Both the position numbers and the translations under genes were made by a program. From Phaeotremella fagi (taxonomy: Eukaryota > Basidiomycota > Tremellomycetes > Tremellales > Phaeotremellaceae), in NCBI GenBank assembly GCA_001599715.1, contig BCHU01000006.1, positions 496,001 through 560,000 on the forward strand: a stretch of 64,000 nt of DNA, given 5' to 3'. Below the pieces are notes generated by a model, which was not told where the DNA came from, made no database searches, and saw only the letters and a program-made list of their open reading frames with translations. Of this stretch, positions 51,139 through 61,750 are shown piece by piece (within the stretch, counting starts at the first letter, position 1; every line of letters starts with the position of its first letter).

Positions 51139-54100
51139 ATGCCCGCACCTCATCAAACCACCACATCGACCAACGAATTGATGAAATTTAAACTTGAACC
51201 TCGGAAACCTTTGATTAACGATACGACCGTGGCGGCAGGGGAAGCTCAAGATGATGATGAGAGTGACCAGGAGTCAAGCCATGATTCAGATGATGATCCG
51301 GAGAGTGAACTCTCTGATGAACCACCAGATATAGAATATGAAGTTGGTGAGTCGAATTTATCTGATCTTGATCATATAGACCACCTTGGAAGGTTATTTA
51401 TGAATGAATTAATTGATTAACACTTCTTTATAGACGCCATTAAATTTGCTGAATATAAGGATACGAGACGGATCCAGGTTAACGGGTACATTGGATGGGT
51501 TAGTCAATTACTATTTCTTGCTGGTTCAACAATTGAAACTGATATTGTGTTGATTATCTTCAGCATTATGCACTTCTCGTAGATTGTTTCCATGATTTTA
51601 TCGATAGATTCATAGACTAACGAATTGTTCATTTTCTTCCGTGTAGTGGAAAGGTTTTCTGAAATCTGAATCCGAACAGTGAGTCCTCCTTGAAGACTTC
51701 ATGCAATTCTTGGTATTGACTAATCTATCTGCTCTTTAGCGAAATGGTACCTCTTTCAAATTTCGATGTTCGTGAAGACGGGACAAGTCCTTTCGTTGAC
51801 GAGTGAGTTTTCGTCAGTTCAGGGAAATGTTTCTTTCTTTCGATTTGGGATACTAAATCACATCACTTTTTAGTTTCTGGAAAGCTGTTGGTCGTAAACT
51901 GCGATTAAACAAGAGGGAACCTGGTGGAAAGGTTGGTGAAGTCATAGATACCCCTAAGGACTTGATGAGTAAGTGAACACATCCTCTTTGCTGTTGAACT
52001 TCTTGACACAAGATTGGATCTCATGGCTGATCATCTTTTAATCTCATCACAGAGTCGTGGATCAAAGATTGTAAACCTATAAGGGATTACGAGACGTATA
52101 AACGACGACGTGCCAAGGAAAAAGCTGGACTTCCTATCACAAAAGGAGATTCTGATTATTACTGGAGAAAGAAATATCTTGCAGACAAGGCAAAACGTAA
52201 AGCTGCTCAGATCGAAGCTGCCAAAAAAGGAGAACCATCTACATCAGCTGCAGGTGCAGCTTCAGCCTCAGCTTCAACATCAAAACTACCACCAACACAA
52301 GGTGTTAAACGAAAAAATAGAATTCTCTCTTCATCTCCTGCGCCAGCAGAAACCTCAACATCAACGCCAACGAAAAACAACGTTATCACGAAACCTGATC
52401 CAGATCATATCGTAGTGGAACCCAGAAAGCCAGATGCTGTACCGTTGAAAAAGAAATCAAAGATTGGTGATTTAGGTAGGATACCGAAAAGGTCTGATAC
52501 AGTTCAAGAACCTTTGTTTTTACCTCAAAGTGAATCTGAACATCAAGTGACTTTCGGTACACCTGAACCTGGTATATTTGATTTACCGCTGGTCAACCAG
52601 ACTTCAAGTACAGCTTCCACTTCGAAACCAATTCCTGTTGATCCGCGTACTTCGATTGTGAAACCTACACCATCATCTGTACATATAGGAACAAGACCGT
52701 TCGACCCTCTGCCGACTCCTCCTATCACTGCACCTTTGACCTTTCAACCCCAAACTCCCTCCTTTCTCCCACCGGCCACTGATTCGACCATCTCAAACAC
52801 TGAAGGCATAAAGGTAACCATAGACAAATCAAACAGCTCATTACCCAAACCCGTTTCTCGAGCCCGATCGCCCTCCAATTCCCCTCAATCCGTGGAGCAG
52901 GTCCTATCACAGCTGCCCGAATCTCCAGTGGAAGCAGCGGATGGCCCAATGGGCAAACCTGGTGAAACAAGTAAAATACTCATCGACACAAAATCGTCAG
53001 AATCGAATGGGAAGATCAACAAAATTGCGATCAATACTCCTCTATCATCTATTGACCCAACGCGTCCAGAGTCTCCATCATTGTTCTCATTACCCTCAGA
53101 CAGCCAAAACTCCATTTCTGCGCCTACGACAGGAGAACCAAGTACGATCAAACCGCCCCCATCGCATGTCCAACCATCACAACCCTCCCTAGAGGTTTTA
53201 AAGAGCTCTTCGGATTTCCCTGGTTTACCTGTTATTCCACCGTTCGAACGATTTGTCCGAAAGCGACCTGGAACTGATACCACGACTTCGGAACCTAGTA
53301 ACGCGGCGACTAACGATTCTTCCAGAAAGCTGCCATCTCCTGTCGTCGAGGGTGCTTCAAGTGTGCCGGGTGTCGATGCTTCCAATCAAGTTTTGACGAC
53401 AACCGGTATTGGATCAGCTGCAGCTGCAACTTTGACTGCACCAGCTGCACCTACGGGTCTTAAATCCATTCTTGTCAAATCAACAACCAACTCTACAGAA
53501 CCATCACCCATTGATACCATCACTCGACCCAAATCTCCTCCTTTGACGACCACAGCTGAATCCTCATCAACCTCCAAACGACCAACATCTCCCATAAAGG
53601 CACCGCCCTCACCTGAAAGACTTAAACCTTCAGAAAGAGGTTTATACAAGCAACCAAAACGTATCAAGACTTTATCAGAATTCATCGATCCTGTTAAAGA
53701 CAAAACGTTGAGTGCGGCACAAATCGCATCAGCCCAAAACAATTTATCTGCAAAGTCCAATGCTTCAGTTCGTCCACCTAACGGACCTGCTTCGACTGCC
53801 ACTTCCTCTCGCCCTGTTCGTCCATCCTTCGTTCCCCGTACGAGTTCGAATGATGTTCAATCAGCCATACCGCCCGGTAAACCTATCCCTACTGGTCCTA
53901 AAAGTGCTCAACAACCTCCAACGACGTATGGTACGAATCGACCGCCACCTCAGAATTATCAGAATCCTAATTTAATTCCTCAATATCAATCTGGATATGC
54001 AGCTAACGGGTATCCGAATGGGTTTAACCCTCAGTTGAACGGTCCTATGTATCCCTTGATGGGGAGTTATAACGAATCAGCTGATCCTCGAAGGTAAGTT

Positions 54101-56725
54101 TCAAGATAAGTCTGACGATTTGTTTGACTGATTTTTCTGCAGGCGTAATAACTCGCAAATGATTTCTCCGTCAATCCAGCAGACTAATACTGCAGCTGGG
54201 ATACCTTTCCCAGTTTCGACTAACAACTACAGACCGCCCGCCCAATCTCCGAGTTACTTCCCTCGAAACGGTCAATCACCTATGCAGGGAAACATCATGT
54301 CTCCTCTACATTCTGGTGAAACATCGATTCAAACCCCAAACTATCATCCCAATGTTGTTCCAGGACAATCACCGATCTACCACGGTGGTAATACCCCAAG
54401 ACATGTTCCTGCTGGTAACGCCACTCCCAGAATCATTTCAAACGATTCGTCATCTAAAAGACCCGATATCTTATCTACGTTTAGCATTTCGCTACCTATT
54501 GGAAACAGTGAGATCGATTCGGTCATTGCAGTCCGATTGTATTCAGGTTCTTTAGATGGAATTTCGTCTATCCTAAGACGTTTGGTGGTTCAAGCAGGGA
54601 ATGATAGACTCGTTCTCTATCCTGAGGAAATGGGTGGATACAATTTAAATGGTTCTTTGAGAAACGGTTGTAGAGTCTTGGAGTGGGCTAGAGTTGGTCA
54701 TTACGCTCCTGACGAAGCTCATAGTAAGGCTGATTGGGAGTACTTGAAGGATATGGCAATAGACAAGCAGAAAGTATGTTCTCTTGTCATGTTTTATCAT
54801 CGGAGAGACTGATTTGAATTAGATTTTCGTCTCTTACACCGAACCGTCACCTCCTGAACCGCTGTTCCATCATTATGCTATCGTTTTGGTTCCTGCTCGA
54901 CACGTTGATCCTGAGCCCGTCTCTCATTTAGAATTCCAACATGACATTGTCGGTTTTGTCGCTCTCCTCTTATCTCTCCCATTATCATCTGACCCAGCTC
55001 CTGAATTGCCAAATCCTGTTAAATTCGAATACAACCCAGAACCCTCTGCCAGTCTGACGAAACCTGTGATCAATGAACCTGGCAGAGTCAGTGTGTTGGA
55101 GAGTTATGGTATCGATTCGGAATTCTTGTCATCACTTTACAAAAGGAAGGCTCAATATTATACGGTAGACGGTTGGAAGTCGGGTGTTTTCTTTGACATG
55201 ATGATGAAAGCGTTTAAAGCTGCCGAAGCTATACCTCCAGGTGATACACCGCTTGACATATTGTGTATCCCCAACGCAAGGATAACGAGGACACTTCGAT
55301 CACAGACCTTACGCAATGTTCTAGGAAGGAAGACACCTATCTACGCTTTTGGACCTGCTCTACAGCTACCACCTTCTTTATGGATTCGACGTCAGATCTG
55401 GAGTCGCGGTGGTTTAGTCACTTTCAGTCCGACTTTTATCTTACGTTCTCCAGATAAATTCGGGGAGATCATGGGAATCATCAGAACTAATCCTTATTGG
55501 GACGCTTACGTTATTCCGGCTGTTATTGAATGGGCTAGTATATCCAGAACAGATCCTCAGTGAGTTTTGATTCGGGACGTTGGATGACGATTCGCTGACT
55601 AAAAGAAAATAAGACGATGTCCAGATCCTGGAAAGGCAATGTCAACTTTGACCAGATCACTCTTCCTCGATCGAAATCTACTCGCGTTGTCTGGATCGAT
55701 GGTATCCTCAGGTGGAGGTTTGGCAGTCTCGATTTGTCCACCATCGCACCATTTATCTGAGGCTTGTGATAAATGGGTAGCCTGGAATAATTCAATGATA
55801 GAAACTCAAGATTTTCATAATCTAGTCAATCTAGCTCGTGGAGTTCGATCAAACACTTTTGCCAGGGGTGTGAAGATCAACAGTCAATTCGGGAAAATCG
55901 AGGGTATCGATGAAGATTTGGCTTTGGACGATGTTGAAACTTGGCAATTAAGTGATTTGGTAGCTATGAGGTCTAGACCTCATTTGTTGCCTTATCGACG
56001 TTATTTGTATATCGGTGAAATGGCTTTGGATTCTGAGATCAGAAAGAAGATTGGGTCTGGGGTGAGTTGGGTTTTTGGTTTGAATTGAGCGGATGACTGA
56101 GATTGTTACAGATTGAAGTGGTCAAAGCGGATGATTTTACAGCTGTGCTTAGTGGGGTGAGTATTTTTCTTGCAACTAAGATCTTGTTTGATGATAGGAT
56201 TTTAGAGCACTTGAGTTGGTCTATTGCATAAACAAGCATCTTGGAGATATAACTATCATACCACTGGCACCGATACCTATTGAACAAAGTGAGTCCCCAT
56301 CTCCGCAATGATGTCTTTGTAAAAGGTGTGAGCCATTATTTGAATCCTCCACTCCTCAATCATCTTCGGGAGCGTTCTATTTTTACACTTCCTATTCGAA
56401 AGATCCACTGAAAGGGAGAGTAAGGCGGGACGTACATCATAATGTTTGGGAAAATAGACCGATCCCTCTAAAGATCAATGAGGTGATTGGTAAAGGTCCC
56501 AAACTAAATTTTAGAATCCGATGGGAAACCATGAAAAAGGTTTTTACATGGACTATCAGGGATTTCGAGGCCTTTCCATCGTATCTCCAGATCAATGATA
56601 TTCAATGGGGAATCCAAGATAGACAATCACATTCTACCATTCTTGGTAGGAGCCTCGAATCAGTTCAATCGACCGAGATCTTTGTTGATTGGACGAGGAT
56701 TGAGGCGAATATCTTTCCTTCCTGA
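51139..56725 (+). CDS. Large chromodomain protein, candidate Chp1-type heterochromatin factor
   Basis: After an acidic N-terminus (residues about 38-60, DDDESDQESSHDSDDD), a chromodomain occupies about residues 66-128: YEVDAIKFAEYKDTRRIQV, YIGWWKGFLKS (for the usual YLVKWKGY) and VDDFWKAVGR (for the usual FWK helix). Junctions here are in phase. A very long Ser/Pro/Thr-rich disordered region follows, including one unbroken exon of about 2 kb (about 52.05-54.09 kb). The ordered C-terminal part (from about 54.4 kb) has VIAVRLYSGSLDGISSILRRL, FVSYTEPSPPEPLFHHYAIVL, RKTPIYAFGPALQLPPSLWIR and ends TRIEANIFPS. The layout (chromodomain, disorder, SPOC/PIN-like ordered end) recalls fission-yeast Chp1 of the RITS complex, but the C-terminal domain assignment is by eye and tentative. 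Confidence 0.75.
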
Positions 56726-57070
56726 TGATGGTTTTCTTTGGTTTGGAATTGGTTTTTTTTGGCTGGGATCACGATTCTTTAGAGATTCTTTGTTATCTTG
56801 TTTTCTTACTTGATTCGAATCCACTGAGCGGTGATGGGGACTGACATTTTCTTAGATTTTGGTGTAAACTTAGTGGCACCGACGAAAAACCGGATTAGAT
56901 TGTCTGTTTCAGAATGTTTGTATTACAATTTGTATTTTTATTCAGGCTGTAAACTGTGTATCAACACAAATGTAATCATTATTGCATTTCTGCTACGTAT
57001 TTGCTCTGAAATGAATGGACAGGTCATAGCAACAGCAAGGATACAGTAGCTCAGTCGGTCAAATGTTTAT
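56726..57070. other. Intergenic region between convergent genes
   Basis: About 345 bp holding the 3' ends of the chromodomain gene and the MFS carrier. T-rich near 56740-56760. Nothing else seen. Confidence 0.4.
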
Positions 57071-59151
57071 CTAAATGTTTGAAGTCACTTCAGTGGTCTT
57101 CTGTTTCACTTCCTTGGAATCCTCCTCTAACGATTGTGTATCCGGGAATTTGTAGTTGTCTATCAAGAATAAAGCTGACAGGAGACCCAGAACTGAGATA
57201 CAGGTTCCGACAATGACGATAGTTCGCTGTAAAGTCCAATAAGTCTTAGCAATCGTAGCGCTATCGGAGGAAAAATCACCCACCTGAGCTTCATCCTGTG
57301 CTCTTGCGATTGCTGCTCTTTCCGTGGTTCCTGGTAAGTATTTTGCCGCAAACCCAAATGGATTACTATAGGCTAGAGCTACCAAGGTATCATCTTGGAG
57401 ATAATCTGATAATTTGTTTGGAACAATGTTAGTCCACATCGCACCGCCTATTGCAGAACCTATTCCTCCCTATCAGAGTGGTCTCAGTAAGTCTATTATG
57501 ATGTCCAGTAAAGGGGAGATCACTTACGGAAAGATAATAGACCACTAACCAACCTGCAGTGATTGAAGCTAGATGTTCATGTGGAGCTGCTGCTTGAATG
57601 ACAGCTTGTGTGGGGAAGGAGATCAAGCCGTTAGCTCCTCCCCTCAATAATTGTACAATCGCAAGTTCAGCCTGAGTATTCGAACTAGTTCTGTAATGGA
57701 TCATCAAACCGGTAGCCAGAACTTCCATGATGAAACCTGTAACGATAACAGGTTTGATATATCTCCAACGATGAACGATATATGAACCGATGAGAGCTGT
57801 AACATATCCCGCGATCGTTGGGAAAGATGTGATCCGAGTTGCAGACAGGATAGATTGGTTCGCTGCAACTTGAAGAAAAGTGAATAAATAACCACTGACG
57901 ATTCGTCCTGCCATAGGATGCCATAACGCGATGAACAAACAACCCCAAACTGTTTTCTTCTTGAGTAGAGAGAAAGGTAGGAGTGGTTGGGGAGCGTAAT
58001 ATTTTTCCCAGGCTACGAAAGCCAGGATTGATAGACCGCCTATTACCAGTTGAGCGATAGAATGCGCATCTGACCATCGACTCGTTCGACTGTTGGCTAG
58101 AGTTATTGTCACGAAGAATAATCCGAAACCTATGATAAAGAGTAGAAGTCCTATTATGTCTAGTTGCCAGAATAGGGATTTGGCACTTTTGAGCCAACGC
58201 TTCGTTCGGGGTTCTTGGCATTGGGAGTGGACGGTTGATTTCTGAATGGAGAGTTGGATGGTGTCTGGACGTGTGTTACGCCAGAGAGTGATGATGATTG
58301 GTAAAGCAATAATTGGAATTATTATGATGAAAATACCTGAAGTTTAGCGATTGTCTTGAAATTTTTAATCTTACCAAAACCCCAACGCCATTGTGTTTGT
58401 GCAGGTCCTTTTGACATCAATGATTCGACTACGTTTCCGGAGACGAAGGCGTTAATCGCACTAGGTACGGAGGGAAAGATTGTCCAAAAATCTATTTCTT
58501 CATCAGTCTAAACCTCAGCAAACTATTTTTTCGTTACCTACATCTATTTCGTAAAGAGGAAATATCAGAGATGATGATATTTTGAAGTAAGAACAATCCA
58601 GTTATACCTAAGACATAAATCGAGTTCCCAACTGCATAAGTGACGATGGATTGTGAAGATGCCACTACAATATATCCTAGACAGTAGAGGACGACACATC
58701 CGATGTAAGTTGGTACACGACCAAATACGTCACCGGCCTTTGCAATAGGTGGTTGACCAACTGCTTGAAAGACTGCTGTGATGGTTGTAATTGTTGCTTG
58801 GAGAGAATGGGCACCGAAAGAATATGAAACACCGAAATTCAAGAATGCTGAAGCGGTATATTGATCTGCTCATTAATTTGAATCCAATGAGTACAACTCA
58901 CTCATTGATAAACTGTATGCTAGTAATGTGAATGACCCATAGAGGATACCACGAAGTAAAGGTGTCATACGACTTTGAAGACCCTCCATCTCGATGATAC
59001 CTTTACTCTTATCAGTTGGTGCCACAACACCTCCCTCTTCAGTAGATCGTTTCCCAAGTGATGATTCGTCTAGTACATGTTTCTCGTCTTTACCTTCTAT
59101 TGAAGGTGTTTCTTGGGAACTGGAATAGTTAATGACAGGTGGGTTGGACAT
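57071..59151 (-). CDS. MFS siderophore-iron transporter (ARN/SIT family)
   Basis: Proton symporters of this family import fungal ferric siderophores. Start MSNPPVINYSSSQETPSIEG gives a polar N-terminus of about 65 residues, then helices and family blocks: NQYTASAFLNFGVSYSFGAH, VGQPPIAKAGDVFGRVPTYI, IISDISSLRNRDFW-like, GPAQTQWRWGFGIF, WEKYYAPQPLLPFSLLKKK, GLISFPTQAVIQAAAPHEHLA and GGAMWTNIVPNKLSDYL. It ends TTEVTSNI. About 14 helices are expected; seven or more introns fit. Substrate siderophore unknown. Confidence 0.88.
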
Positions 59152-59906
59152 TTTGACAGAAAATTGAAGAACTCACTGAAAAGCATTGTTGCAGACTCCA
59201 TCTATATAGGAAAATTTATTCATCAGTCGGCCGATTTATGTTAGCTCGACAAAGAAACAGTGTCGCCAAGACAAAGACAGACATGTAACGTACTGACTTC
59301 CTGACTTGATGGTGGTGAATCAATCAATTCCAAGAGATTCATTTAAGCGTAATAAAGATAAAGCAGGGCGTGGGGCAGAGTCAAAAACGGGAAAATCCAA
59401 CAAAAACATCTAATTCCCTTAACATACAGTTAAGATGAGGCGTTTGGCCAGTACGAAATTTCCCGAAGAACGTACTGTCTTCCATACGAATCAATGGGAG
59501 TTTCCAGGGATAAGTACAAAAAGTAGACTTCCTTTCTCAAGCAATGCCGACATGAAGACTAAACAAAAAACCCGAGTTTGCTTGGAATCGGTGCGAGACT
59601 TGGCAAATAGGGTCAAATCGTAATCTGATAAGACGTGATGAGTGGAGCACAAGGACTCGTCCTGCATGCAAGCAATCATGGTTGGCGGTCAGTGATTCGA
59701 TTGAACAAACTCTGTGGTTTCGGGTGACCGTCATGGCTTTAGTCGGATTTGCTCCGTTAGGTCTTCCAGGTTGAAGGTTTCTGCTTGAGATAAGTGGGGG
59801 AATTTGTGTTCTTTCCTGTGGCCAGTAGAGTTCTTAGATGCATCATTCAATCAACTGTTCATTAATTTATACATCTGCATTCGAAATCGTCTTCCCAACC
59901 ATAACC
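59152..59906. promoter_or_regulatory. Upstream region of siderophore carrier with three GATA motifs
   Basis: About 755 bp. It contains three plus-strand (A/T)GATAA motifs at 59356-59361, 59626-59631 and 59788-59793. GATA factors (Cir1/SRE type) repress siderophore genes in iron-replete fungi. A 62-codon open frame at 59435-59623 has no support. The regulatory reading is inference. Confidence 0.35.
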
Positions 59907-60302
59907 CTATTTCTTAGAAACCTCACAAGTCAGGAAGGTCTGTCTACTACTGACTTTGATAGCTCTCCTGAAAAAGAAGTCTAAAGCACTTTCATTCTCC
60001 ATCTGGTAAGGTGGTCCGGAACCCTGAATCTCATCACCGTCTTTTGATTCGATAACTGAGATCTCGAGATCATCATGGCGGGGACCAATAGGTCTGACTG
60101 TACCATTTGCTACTGTGAAGAGTTGTTTCTCTGGGAACAGGGTTTTGAGCGTTGAGAGCGTTCCATCATCGAGATTGGATATATCTGAAAATGATGTGAA
60201 TTCGTAGGTGGTTTGTAAACCTCCACCTACTGTGCTTCGAGTTGCTTCGATTTTGAAGCTGTTCTGAGAAATTGGGTTAGTGGATGATTTATCTTCTGTC
60301 AT
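59907..60302 (-). CDS. Orphan family member 1, 131 residues
   Basis: A single-exon gene starting MTEDKSSTNPISQNSFKIEA. Core reads FTSFSDISNLDDGTLSTLKT, LFTVANGTVRPIGPRHDDLE, ISVIESKDGDE and the end FFFRRAIKVSSRQTFLTCEV. I do not recognise it. The same order of blocks occurs in the two neighbours (60653-61069 and 61089-61405): a SxxI element, a short Leu-rich helix, a (L/F)xxxVxxG strand, an I(S/E)VI strand and a C-terminal (R)(R/Q)xV...LxC(E/S/H)V strand. No signal peptide or membrane segment, so probably intracellular. Confidence 0.6.
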   Translation of the reverse strand: MTEDKSSTNPISQNSFKIEATRSTVGGGLQTTYEFTSFSDISNLDDGTLSTLKTLFPEKQLFTVANGTVRPIGPRHDDLEISVIESKDGDEIQGSGPPYQMENESALDFFFRRAIKVSSRQTFLTCEVSKK

Positions 60303-60652
60303 TGGACTGTCTTTTTAAAGTTTTTGAATGTATATGATAGGTGGTTAATGTGGGAAATTACTGTAGTGGTTTGTTCTTCTTCTTAAGTGATAGTACTGAA
60401 TACTCCACAAAGAAGGCTAGCAGACCGTTGTACGATTCTTTGTCATGATTTCTCTCAAGTTTTCAAAGGCAAAGCCTTCGTTCGATATCGGGAGTTGCAG
60501 AAATAACTAACATATTGTACATACTCATTTCCTCTTTACAATAACGCAACCCTTTCATTACAACGCCTCGAATTTTAAATCAGAAGCCACCTCTTTCCCC
60601 TTTTCCCTTTCTGTTCCATCACAAGTGCACCCCACACTACGAATATCTTAAA
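60303..60652. other. Intergenic region between orphan family members
   Basis: About 350 bp with no supported gene; it must hold the promoter of member 1 and terminator of member 2. Confidence 0.4.
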
Positions 60653-61069
60653 TCAACGGTCTGATCCCTCTGTTCGTTCTGCACGGACTGAACAAGTGAG
60701 ATTAACCCGATGTGAACTCATACTATCAACGTATCGACGAACAGAAAAATGAAATTCACATTCGTTTGCTTGAGATGTAACCACCTCCTGTTCTTTCGAC
60801 TGAAGGTCTTCAATCTTGATAACAGAAATAAATAAGCCTGATGACCGTCCTTCATCTAACCCGAGGATGTTTTCACCATCAGCAATAGTGAAATACATGT
60901 TCTTGACGAATAGCTCGTTCAGTCGTGAGAGTGTGTTGAGGTCGATCTCTGAGATACGTTCAAATGAGGTGGTGGCGTATATCTGTGGGTTGGTAGGCTT
61001 GGTGGTGGTGGTAGCTTCAACGATGAAATCACCTAATGAGGGGGGGTTCATCGTTGATGATTCGGTCAT
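60653..61069 (-). CDS. Orphan family member 2, 138 residues
   Basis: Single exon starting MTESSTMNPPSLGDFIVEAT. Core TTSFERISEIDLNTLSRLNE, MYFTIADGENILGLDEGRSS, GLFISVIKIEDL and the end FSVRRYVDSMSSHRVNLTCS align by eye with member 1 from start to end (for example MTE..SS..NP, F.IEAT/F.VEAT). Its ATG lies 20 bp downstream of the stop of member 3. No known domain recognised. Confidence 0.6.
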   Translation of the reverse strand: MTESSTMNPPSLGDFIVEATTTTKPTNPQIYATTSFERISEIDLNTLSRLNELFVKNMYFTIADGENILGLDEGRSSGLFISVIKIEDLQSKEQEVVTSQANECEFHFSVRRYVDSMSSHRVNLTCSVRAERTEGSDR

Positions 61070-61088
61070 TCTCTATTTGTCGTATTGA

Positions 61089-61405
61089 TCAAGAATGAAA
61101 AGTAGAAATGTGACAATAGAAGATCAACACAAAATCTCCAGTCTTCTGCTTCACCACTTGTCGTATGATAGGTAGTTCAATCTCCTTTGTTGAGCTTGAG
61201 TCGAGTTCACCGATCTCGATCAGACAAGTCTGAAACGAAGCGCCTTCATGGCTGGTCGGATAAACCGATAGCCTTTTAAAGAAGGGAGATTGCAATGGAT
61301 TCAACAACTCGAGCAAATTCATCCAGTTGCTGTTAACTAAGAATGACTTCTGAGTACTCACACTCGAAGAGCAGCTATAAAGGCTGTAGGTATGTCAGCA
61401 AACAT
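61089..61405 (-). CDS. Orphan family member 3, shorter copy, possibly degenerate
   Basis: A two-exon reading (61405-61362 and 61329-61089) is in phase, 94 residues: MFADIPTAFIAALRV joins NWMNLLELLNPL, then FFKRLSVYPTSHEGASFQTC, LIEIGELD and IIRQVVKQKTGDFVLIFYCH. The order matches members 1 and 2 from the SxDI block onward, but the first 35 or so residues are missing and the intron is only 32 nt. Without the intron no ATG opens the frame. It may be a decaying copy or have an upstream exon I could not find. Confidence 0.4.
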
Positions 61406-61750
61406 CTTATCTCGATAGCCTTTCCACCACCTTTCCTCCTCTGGTACCTGTCGTTCGCCGATTGCTCGCGCCGGCTAACTCCTGAAATGAGTTAAAAGAT
61501 TAACGGGATCAAAAAGTCGGTTTTGAGTCGCATGCTGATTTATTGGAATTTGGAATAATTGGATATTCTTATCGCTTACCAGGTTGGAAAATCATATTTT
61601 GACTCGACTTCTTTTGGGGATTGGTGTTTTATATTCTTTCTTTCTTCATATCTCACATATAATCAACACAATCATTTTGGACTGCATCCATAGAAAACCT
61701 AGAACTATAGAGGACTCGATTTAATTATAGACAGCACCCTTATCGCCACC
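61406..61750. promoter_or_regulatory. Divergent region before the purine permease
   Basis: About 345 bp between orphan member 3 and the permease. AT-rich, with a TATATTC-like element near 61630. Both promoters must be here. No gene is supported. Confidence 0.4.

Noticed and set aside
59435..59623. Open frame MRRLASTKFPEERTVF... on the plus strand
   Set aside because: 62 codons, no splice links, no family resemblance, and it sits in the promoter region of the siderophore carrier.
61089..61361. Single-exon reading of orphan member 3 beginning at GTG
   Set aside because: It has no ATG; the in-phase two-exon model gives better alignment to the other members.
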